The position numbers and the translations under genes were made by a program. A model generated the notes under the pieces. That model ran no database searches. It was not told the DNA's origin and saw nothing but the letters and a program-made list of their open reading frames with translations. From Deltaproteobacteria bacterium (GTDB lineage: Bacteria > Desulfobacterota > Desulfobacteria > Desulfobacterales > B30-G6), in NCBI GenBank assembly GCA_003647375.1, contig QMMS01000171.1, positions 1-9,564 on the forward strand: a stretch of DNA of 9,564 nt. Direction: 5' to 3'. Shown in pieces: positions 1 through 5,513 of the stretch. Every line of letters starts with the position of its first letter. Position 1 is the stretch's first letter.

Positions 1-13
1 ATCTTGATGGAGA

Positions 14-71
14 AGGGTTCGCAAAAAACACAGGCATACCCGTGGATCTGTCGAGGCTTTTTGCGAACCCT
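14..71. repeat. Perfect 14-bp inverted repeat with 30-nt loop
   Basis: The left arm (14-27, AGGGTTCGCAAAAA) is the exact reverse complement of the right arm (58-71, TTTTTGCGAACCCT), separated by 30 bases. The A5/T5 tracts face the loop, so this is not a standard terminator with a trailing T-run. It may be the end of the transcript of a gene to the left, a small structured RNA, or an intergenic repeat. A second, partly competing pair (CTCGATC 70-76 with GATCGAG 94-100) shares bases 70-71 with the right arm, and CGATC 72-76 can also pair with GATCG 84-88. The loop contains ACCCGTGG (38-45), an octamer also found in the palindromes near 5330. The structure is seen directly; its function is unknown. 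Confidence 0.6.
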
Positions 72-100
72 CGATCCGCAAGAGATCGGTGCAGATCGAG

Positions 101-231
101 ATAAAAATCGCTCAATTCAGGTTATATATACATATTGCAAAATTTTAATGAATGCCTATGTTTGAGACTGATTTTTTTCTTGCAGAACCGAACAGAAGAT
201 CGTTGCCGCTACACCACCGCAGTTATTAAAG
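101..231 (+). other. AT-rich leader upstream of the MFS-DMT operon
   Basis: This stretch has no coding potential that I can support. It is AT-rich, with alternating TA at 123-130 and a run of seven T at 172-178. A TTGCAA (135-140) followed 16 bases later by TATGTT (157-162) could be a weak sigma70-type promoter for the two downstream permease genes, but each hexamer matches consensus at only 4 of 6 positions. No operator palindrome is evident. Because the hairpin-forming repeat lies before this stretch, the transcript of the operon need not include it. Confidence 0.25.
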
Positions 232-1638
232 ATGGACAGAGACATGAATAAAACACAAACCGCTTCATCACCATTTGCATTGAACAATATCCGCATGTTC
301 ATTGCCTTTCGGGTTTTTTTCAATGCCCGGTTCTACTACCCCGTATTCACGATTCTGTTTCTCGATTTCGGTCTCACCATTTCCCAATTTGCCATCTTGA
401 ATGCCGTCTGGGCTGGAGCCATTGTATTGATGGAAGTTCCATCCGGTGCCCTGGCAGACATCTGGGGGCGCCGGAACATGCTCATCTTTTCCAGTCTCCT
501 GATGATTGCCGAATTGTTACTTCTGTGCATCGTCCCCCTGGGGCATCCGACCCTGTTGTTTGCCATCTTCCTGGTCAATCGCGTTCTGAGTGGTACCGCC
601 GAAGCCGCTGCCAGCGGTGCTGATGAGGCCATTGCATTCGATTCATTGAAGGAGGTGGGGCTGGATGGGCAATGGAGCAAGGTCCTGGCCATGCAAATGC
701 GTATGCGCGCTATTGGACGTATTTTCGCCATGGCAATAGGTGCGGCTATCTACGATCCGGTATTTATGCAGCGCCTGATGGGCTGGTTTGGATGGCAGGT
801 CTCCCTGACGCAGGATGTCACCATCCGATTTCCCATTTACCTGACCCTTATTATGGCCCTGCTGACTTTATATTCAACACTGCGCATGACGGATTCAGAC
901 CCGACCTTATTAAATGACGAATGCAGCGCTCTTGAAACATGCGGGCTCACCATCAGGGAAATCCTTATGAAGACACTCGGGGCCGGCAAATGGATTCTGC
1001 AGACCCCTTTTGCCATGATCATTATCGCAGCAGGGCTCCTCTTTGACAGCATCATCCGCATGGCAGGGACACTGGGCAGTCAATATTACCGGCTCATCGA
1101 AATTCCCGAAGCCATGTTCGGCATCATCGGCTCCGGTATGGCCCTGATAGGTATTATTATACCACGCATATCCATGAAAATGGTCGAGCAACATACGCCC
1201 CGGTTTAACCTGCTCATGGTCAGCACCACCACCATTGTCGGTTTTTACGGCATGACTTTTTTCAAACCGCTCTACGGGTTGATCCCGGTTGTTATTCTCT
1301 ACAGCGGAAGCTACACCATCGGATTTTTTGTAAGTCACTATCTGAATCACATTACGGAATCGCATCAACGCGCCACGGTTTTGAGTTTCAAAGGACTTTT
1401 CATGAATCTCTCTTACGGCATGATCGGGTTGCTCTATGCATTCCTTATTGCCATGCTGAGACCCGGCATTTTAGAAAAACAACCCGATCTTGCACCCCAA
1501 CTTCTTGAGAACCTGGTTTTTATTCAATCCTTTCAATGGTTCCCCTGGACATTTGTCTTTGGGTTGATCCTTTTTCTGGCCTTTGCCAAATATAAATTAG
1601 GGCCTTCTACGAATAAAGTTGGAGGGCCGATTTTATGA
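232..1638 (+). CDS. MFS-family transporter (permease)
   Basis: This is a 468-residue integral inner-membrane protein with about 11-12 hydrophobic segments, typical in length for the major facilitator superfamily, which moves small solutes by proton coupling. The clearest signature is the loop 2-3 motif A at residues 72-84, G-A-L-A-D-x-W-G-R-R, preceded by E68-V-P-S. This 'EVPSG-LAD-GRR' form, together with the following SG-x-x-EA and 'AFDSL' segment near residues 119-138, marks a subfamily of putative drug/metabolite exporters. The substrate cannot be read from sequence. Start choice is uncertain: ATG 232 has no clear ribosome site, and ATG 244 (464 residues) follows a weak GGA-rich stretch; both keep all membrane segments. 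The last codons contain the ribosome-binding site of the next gene and its stop overlaps that gene's start, so the two are co-translated. An efflux role is inference. Confidence 0.88.
   Translation: MDRDMNKTQTASSPFALNNIRMFIAFRVFFNARFYYPVFTILFLDFGLTISQFAILNAVWAGAIVLMEVPSGALADIWGRRNMLIFSSLLMIAELLLLCIVPLGHPTLLFAIFLVNRVLSGTAEAAASGADEAIAFDSLKEVGLDGQWSKVLAMQMRMRAIGRIFAMAIGAAIYDPVFMQRLMGWFGWQVSLTQDVTIRFPIYLTLIMALLTLYSTLRMTDSDPTLLNDECSALETCGLTIREILMKTLGAGKWILQTPFAMIIIAAGLLFDSIIRMAGTLGSQYYRLIEIPEAMFGIIGSGMALIGIIIPRISMKMVEQHTPRFNLLMVSTTTIVGFYGMTFFKPLYGLIPVVILYSGSYTIGFFVSHYLNHITESHQRATVLSFKGLFMNLSYGMIGLLYAFLIAMLRPGILEKQPDLAPQLLENLVFIQSFQWFPWTFVFGLILFLAFAKYKLGPSTNKVGGPIL
1621..1626 (+). promoter_or_regulatory. 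Shine-Dalgarno site for the DMT transporter gene
   Basis: GGAGGG lies inside the last codons of the MFS gene, 8 bases before ATG 1635. It fixes the start of the downstream permease and, with the ATGA stop-start overlap at 1635-1638, indicates translational coupling of the two genes. Confidence 0.8.
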
Positions 1639-2483
1639 TCGGTCCGGAAGCATTGGCAATCACTTATGGTCTCAGCTCCGCCATCACCTGGGGCGCCGGG
1701 GATTTCAGCGCCGGGTTTGCATCGCGAAAGAGCGGCGTTATCAGTGTGGTTCTTTTTTCACAACTGATCGGGGCCGCGTTTCTCTTCCTGCTTGCAATGG
1801 TTTTTTCAGAATCACTCCCACCACTGCGGGATATGGTCTTCGGAGGACTGGCAGGTGTTTTTGGGGTATTGGGTCTTATCGCCCTGTACGAAGGCCTCTC
1901 CCGGGGCCGGATGGGTATCGTTGCACCCCTGTCCGCTATTGTTACGGCACTGATCCCTATCAGTTTTGCATTCTTTAAAGAGGGCTTACCAAGGGTCCCC
2001 CAGATACTGGGGCTGGTCCTGGCGCTGTCTTCAGTCTGGCTTCTCTCCTTCTCAAAAACAAAAGAGAAAAGATACCGTCACACCGAGGTTACCCTGCCCC
2101 TGCTGTCTGGAATCGGTTTTGGTCTCTTTTTTATCCTCATCGACAGAGCTATCCAGGAATCGGTTCTCTGGCCTCTTGTGGGAACACGCTGCGTGTCGCT
2201 CCTGATAATGTCAATTCTGTTTATAGCCAGTTCAAATGCACGGGTCCCTGAAAAAAGCCAACTCCCCTTTATTTCTTTGGCAGGCATTTGTGATGTCATG
2301 GGCAACATGTTCTTTGCCCTGGCAACCAACATCGGCCGTCTTGATATCTCCGCTATGCTCTCCTCCCTCTTTCCAGCGGCCACCGTCATGCTGGCATGGT
2401 TTTTTCTCAAGGAAAGACTCAACCGCCACCAGTGGCTCGGCGTTGCAGTAGCGTTGGTGGCACTCTTTCTGATTTCAGCATAA
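1635..2483 (+). CDS. EamA/DMT-family transporter
   Basis: This 282-residue protein has about ten predicted membrane helices in two homologous halves, the usual size for the drug/metabolite transporter superfamily (EamA domains, RhaT/YdcZ-like permeases). Half one spans roughly residues 5-138 and ends with the typical 'FFKEGLP...ILGLVLALSSVWLLS' pattern around E116. Half two spans roughly 152-282 and ends with 'FFLKERLNRHQWLGVAVALVALFLI' around E260. A short charged cytoplasmic linker (about 139-150) joins them. The family exports or imports amino acids, nucleosides, sugars or drugs; the substrate here is unknown. The start at 1635 is supported by a strong Shine-Dalgarno sequence, and the gene overlaps the MFS stop codon by four bases. 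No convincing hairpin terminator follows the TAA stop, so transcription could continue into the 361-bp gap. Confidence 0.9.
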   Translation: MIGPEALAITYGLSSAITWGAGDFSAGFASRKSGVISVVLFSQLIGAAFLFLLAMVFSESLPPLRDMVFGGLAGVFGVLGLIALYEGLSRGRMGIVAPLSAIVTALIPISFAFFKEGLPRVPQILGLVLALSSVWLLSFSKTKEKRYRHTEVTLPLLSGIGFGLFFILIDRAIQESVLWPLVGTRCVSLLIMSILFIASSNARVPEKSQLPFISLAGICDVMGNMFFALATNIGRLDISAMLSSLFPAATVMLAWFFLKERLNRHQWLGVAVALVALFLISA

Positions 2484-2518
2484 CAATCGTGTAAGAATTT
2501 TATTGATCTGATTTTTTG

Positions 2519-2547
2519 TGGACAACCCTGTTCGTAGTTGACATAAA
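2519..2547 (+). promoter_or_regulatory. Possible sigma70-type promoter
   Basis: TGGACA (2519-2524, 5 of 6 consensus matches) and CATAAA (2542-2547, 4 of 6) are separated by 17 bases. A perfect TTGACA also occurs at 2538-2543, but nothing like a -10 box stands at the right distance from it. If real, this promoter would give a leader of nearly 300 bases before the acylase start. Confidence 0.25.
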
Positions 2548-2552
2548 TTTTC

Positions 2553-2780
2553 ATGCTCAACCGCACACAACGACGTATGAAACAAACTCTTTATACTGAA
2601 ATGCCCTATCGATCATTTAAGTACAACCGCATGAAAATTTATTGTAAAACTATGGGTAACAAAATACCATGGCTCCTGCGAAGGTTGACGGATGATCTTT
2701 TTTCGATCGAGAAACTGTTTGAGTTTCTTAGAGACCGTTATACCGAACAGATCGAAAAAGGATTATTTGTCGGCCGCTAG
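2553..2780 (+). other. Doubtful small ORF, possible gene remnant
   Basis: A 75-codon frame runs from ATG 2553 to TAG 2780, with internal ATGs at 2577, 2601, 2631 and 2652. None has a recognisable Shine-Dalgarno sequence. The C-terminal 40 residues are charged and protein-like, ending in helix-forming segments with the core 'LFSIEKLFEFLRDRY'. The N-terminal part looks random. I do not recognise a family. It might be the tail of a decayed gene, a small real protein starting at 2652, or chance. It ends 64 bases before the acylase start. Confidence 0.15.
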
Positions 2781-2792
2781 TTCAACTCTGTT

Positions 2793-2798
2793 TATAGT
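2793..2798 (+). promoter_or_regulatory. Possible -10 box for the acylase gene
   Basis: TATAGT matches the -10 consensus at 5 of 6 positions and sits about 46 bases before the preferred acylase start, giving a short leader. The -35 region is poor: TTGTCG at 2767-2772 is 20 bases upstream, too far for a standard spacing. It is therefore only a candidate. Confidence 0.2.
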
Positions 2799-2844
2799 GA
2801 ATATGTTTCGGTGGACTGCAAATAATGAAGAGGGCTATTCAGAC

Positions 2845-5253
2845 ATGAAAACCAACTACAAAAGGATGATCCAGACCGTTTCGCTCCTCGTCATCAGTTG
2901 CGCATTTCTCTGGGGATGCTCTTTCCTGAACGACTATCAGGACAGCGGTGAATTGAAATTGAACGGCCTGAAAGCACCCGTAAAAGTATTGCGGGATGAA
3001 AAAGGCATGGCCTATATCTATGCCCGGAACAGAGATGATGCCATGATGGCATACGGTTTTGTCACCGCCCAGGACCGGCTTTTCCAGATGGAGGTCACCC
3101 GTCGCTTTGCCCAGGGAAGAATCTGCGAACTCGCCGGAGAAAAGGCCAGGTCACTGGATATCCGCATGCGTACCATTGGGTTTTTTCGCAACGCCAAACA
3201 ACAGGCAGACATCCTGGCACCTGAACCCCGGCGCCTGCTTCAGCGATACGTTGACGGCGTCAACGCCTACATCGAAACCCGCAAGGATACCCACCATCTT
3301 GAATTCAAACTGGCCGGGATTACCCCCACAAAATGGACCATTCAGGATTCTCTGTCCCTGGCCTATCTTTTGAGCTGGAATTCCGCAGCCAACCTCAAGA
3401 CGGAAATCATTGCCCAGATGCTGGTGGACGTCATCGGTCCCGAAAAAGCCAAGAGCCTTTTCCCCCTCAACCTCAATCCGGATGACCTGTCTGATAATGC
3501 CCGGAACGGATATGCCCTGAACGCTTTGCAAAAACCGCTCGGATTGACCTCGGGCTCGGAGGTAAGAGATTATCTCTCAGATGGCCCCCTGAAAATCGGC
3601 AGCAACAACTGGGTGGTTTCTTCCCGGTTTTCACCCGGCGGCAAACCCATATTAGCCAACGACCCCCATCTGGATGCCCGAATCCTGCCCGGCCCGTGGT
3701 ACCCCTGTGCAGTGATAACACCTGATCTTCGCGTTGTGGGAGCCGGCTTTCCAGGCTTGGGCGGCATGATTATATTTCGTAACGAGCATGTTGCCGTGGG
3801 TGTTACCAATTCCTACGGCGATGCCCAGGATCTGTATGTGGAAACTATCGATCCGGCAAACCCCGACCATTACATGGAAGGGGACACCTCGATGCCCTTT
3901 GCCGTTCTGGAAGAAAATCTTTCCATCAAGGACAAAAATGCCCCTGACGGTATCCGTCAGGAAACCATTCAAATTCGCATGACTCGCCGGGGACCGGTGG
4001 TGTCTGATATTTTCCCGAAACTGAAGACGAACAGAGTCCTGACCCTCAGGTGGGCGCCCTTCGAAACCATCCAGCCGGATATCGGGCTGGAAAAGCTTCT
4101 GTATGCCCGATCTGCTCCTGAAATTCGTTCTGCCCTCTCAAATCTCAACTTTGTCATGCTTAACTTTGCCTTTGCAGACACAGACGGCAACTTCGGATGG
4201 CAGACCTCCGGGAAATTGCCCATCCGGGAACAGAGAGACGGCACCCTTCCTTATGTTGTTTCAGACAGCGGCGACAACTGGAAGGGCTGGATCCCCTTCG
4301 AAGAAATGCCGCATGCTTTCAACCCGGACAAGGGGTGGGTGGGGACATGCAATCACTATACCCCCCCGAGCGACTATCCCTATTACTACTCTTCCCATGC
4401 TGCAGCCTCCTTTCGATACCGGCGACTGAAACAGCTCCTGGATTCACCGGGCCTGAAAACAGCTGAAGATCACTGGCAATACCAGCGAGACACGCTTAAT
4501 CTAATGGCCAAAACCATTGCGCCGATCATGGCTGCAGCATTGAACACCCGCCAGGAAACCGCAGAGATGGGCCGGATACTTTCAGCATGGGATTTTCATG
4601 ACGACGCCGACAAAGCTGCTCCGGCCATTTTCCAGTCCACCTACCGGTTTTTTGCACTGATGACCTTTCAGGACGAACTGGGTGAGGACCTTAGCGAAAC
4701 ACTGCTGGACAACTGGTACTTCTGGCAGGAAAGACTGTTTAAAATGGTGGAAGAGAATGATTCTCCCTGGTTCGATGACATTTCGACGAAGCAGATTAAA
4801 GAGACACGGGACGACCTTTTCCTCCGGGCAGGCCGTAAAGCCGCGGACCAGTTAAAAGCTGAAATGGGAGATTCACCAGACAAATGGGAGTGGGGAAAAA
4901 TACACACCATCGAACATGTCAGCCCGATCCGGCGGGAAGGCTTCGGAAAAGGGCTGGTGGGGAGTGGAAAGATTCCGGTGGGGGGTTCTTCCGAAACGCT
5001 GTTGCGCAACTATTATGCTTTTAACAAGCCTTTCGACGTCATCGTCTCGGATTCCATGCGCATGGTGGCCGATCTGAGTGATCCGGAGAAAGTTCTGGCT
5101 GTGCTGCCGGGCGGCGTGAGCGGACGCTTGTTTCATCCGCACACCAAGGACCAGATCAAACCTTTCATCAGCGGTGAAAAAGTTTACTGGTGGTTCAGCG
5201 ATGAAGCGATCCAGGCACACACCCAGACGACGCTCGTGCTGAACCCTTCATGA
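2845..5253 (+). CDS. Penicillin acylase family Ntn-hydrolase, lipoprotein precursor
   Basis: This 802-residue protein belongs to the penicillin amidase family (PF01804), N-terminal nucleophile hydrolases that cut amide bonds of acylated substrates such as beta-lactams, N-acyl-homoserine lactones or N-acyl amino acids. The start at ATG 2845 is chosen because AGAGGG (2829-2834) precedes it and because it yields a good lipoprotein signal: basic N-terminus, hydrophobic core, lipobox L-W-G-C with Cys25 and Ser26 at +2, which predicts outer-membrane anchoring. The alpha-chain region shows Y70-GFVTAQDRLFQME and RFAQGRICELAG (87-98). The autoprocessing site is Gly252-Ser253 in 'IGSNNWVVS', so Ser253 would become the beta-chain N-terminal nucleophile. 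D273-P-H275 follows, and Asn440 in 'LNFAFADTDGN' fits the oxyanion-hole Asn. All key residues are present, and its length is normal for the family. The substrate is unknown. It is transcribed alone and ends at a hairpin. Confidence 0.92.
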   Translation: MKTNYKRMIQTVSLLVISCAFLWGCSFLNDYQDSGELKLNGLKAPVKVLRDEKGMAYIYARNRDDAMMAYGFVTAQDRLFQMEVTRRFAQGRICELAGEKARSLDIRMRTIGFFRNAKQQADILAPEPRRLLQRYVDGVNAYIETRKDTHHLEFKLAGITPTKWTIQDSLSLAYLLSWNSAANLKTEIIAQMLVDVIGPEKAKSLFPLNLNPDDLSDNARNGYALNALQKPLGLTSGSEVRDYLSDGPLKIGSNNWVVSSRFSPGGKPILANDPHLDARILPGPWYPCAVITPDLRVVGAGFPGLGGMIIFRNEHVAVGVTNSYGDAQDLYVETIDPANPDHYMEGDTSMPFAVLEENLSIKDKNAPDGIRQETIQIRMTRRGPVVSDIFPKLKTNRVLTLRWAPFETIQPDIGLEKLLYARSAPEIRSALSNLNFVMLNFAFADTDGNFGWQTSGKLPIREQRDGTLPYVVSDSGDNWKGWIPFEEMPHAFNPDKGWVGTCNHYTPPSDYPYYYSSHAAASFRYRRLKQLLDSPGLKTAEDHWQYQRDTLNLMAKTIAPIMAAALNTRQETAEMGRILSAWDFHDDADKAAPAIFQSTYRFFALMTFQDELGEDLSETLLDNWYFWQERLFKMVEENDSPWFDDISTKQIKETRDDLFLRAGRKAADQLKAEMGDSPDKWEWGKIHTIEHVSPIRREGFGKGLVGSGKIPVGGSSETLLRNYYAFNKPFDVIVSDSMRMVADLSDPEKVLAVLPGGVSGRLFHPHTKDQIKPFISGEKVYWWFSDEAIQAHTQTTLVLNPS

Positions 5254-5286
5254 AATATCCGGCAAACACCCGCCCGGATATTTCAT
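5250..5286 (+). terminator. Hairpin terminator of the acylase gene
   Basis: A perfect 13-bp inverted repeat (5250-5262 with 5274-5286, core AAATATCCGG/CCGGATATTT) with an 11-base loop begins one base before the acylase TGA, so the stop codon lies within the stem. The following bases (CATCATTTTAG) are only moderately T-rich, so intrinsic termination is likely but not ideal. It stands between convergent genes and could act in both directions. Confidence 0.65.
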
Positions 5287-5321
5287 CATTTTAGTGCTAC
5301 CGTTATCGGTTATATGGATCC

Positions 5322-5338
5322 CCACGGGTAACCCGTGG
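5322..5338. repeat. Palindrome copy 1, CCACGGGT/ACCCGTGG
   Basis: These are 8-bp arms around a single central base. The sequence can form a hairpin with 7-bp arms and a three-base loop. There is no T-run on either side, so it is unlikely to be the terminator of the convergent minus-strand operon. Confidence 0.65.
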
Positions 5339-5443
5339 TCCCATTAAAATACCCGTCTTCGCCTTCGGCTACTCCGTGGTTATCCGCCTCATCTGTGGGG
5401 TGACATCACGCCGTAGCAATCTACCTATGTTTTTGGCATTCGT

Positions 5444-5461
5444 CCACGGGCAAGCCCGTGG
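5444..5461. repeat. Palindrome copy 2, CCACGGGC/GCCCGTGG
   Basis: These are 8-bp arms around AA, differing from copy 1 by a paired substitution at the inner arm position. It lies about 50 bases past the stop of the RND exporter gene when read on the minus strand, without a following T-run. Confidence 0.65.
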
Positions 5462-5513
5462 TATTCTGCGAGGGCGGATAAAATCTGCCAACCGGCTGCT
5501 TTCCAATGCGATT

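Larger units (their letters stand above)
2484..2844 (+). other. 361-bp intergenic region before the acylase gene
   Basis: The region between the permease operon and the acylase is AT-richer than its flanks. It holds two promoter-like stretches (2519-2547 and around 2793-2798) and a 75-codon open frame (2553-2780) without a ribosome-binding site. Reading the acylase frame upstream to an ATG at 2692 gives low-quality, non-secretory sequence, so this part is treated as untranslated leader. No strong terminator hairpin or long inverted repeat was found. Confidence 0.5.
5321..5480. repeat. Composite palindromic intergenic element (REP/BIME-like)
   Basis: Two matching palindromes bracket this stretch: CCACGGGT-A-ACCCGTGG (5322-5338) and CCACGGGC-AA-GCCCGTGG (5444-5461). 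Between them lie GCCTTCGGC (5361-5369), a third CCGTGGT (5374-5380), and GTAG-CAAT-CTAC (5413-5424). An outer 8-bp pair TATCCGCC (5381-5388) and GGCGGATA (5473-5480) adds further symmetry, as does CCCCAC (5320-5325) with GTGGGG (5395-5400). Such paired palindromes between convergent genes resemble repetitive extragenic palindromes spread by RAYT/Y1-type transposases, although no such gene is in this window. The arms differ by a compensated T-A to C-G change, as expected if secondary structure is preserved. Confidence 0.55.

Noticed and set aside
910..1368. A 152-codon minus-strand frame inside the MFS gene
   Set aside because: It is the shadow of a membrane-protein gene. Its product is rich in His, Asp and Gly, with no known domain and no ribosome site.
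2692..2844. Extension of the acylase to an upstream ATG at 2692
   Set aside because: The added 51 residues are not secretory and have no ribosome-binding site, whereas ATG 2845 gives a clean lipoprotein signal with AGAGGG upstream.
232..5253. A single acylase-plus-transporter biosynthetic or resistance operon
   Set aside because: A 361-bp gap with its own promoter-like elements separates the permeases from the acylase, and no biosynthetic enzyme is present, so a joint system is not supported.
5321..5480. CRISPR-like repeats in the convergent intergenic region
   Set aside because: There are only two palindromic copies with no regular spacing or further units and no cas gene. The pattern fits REP-like palindromes better.
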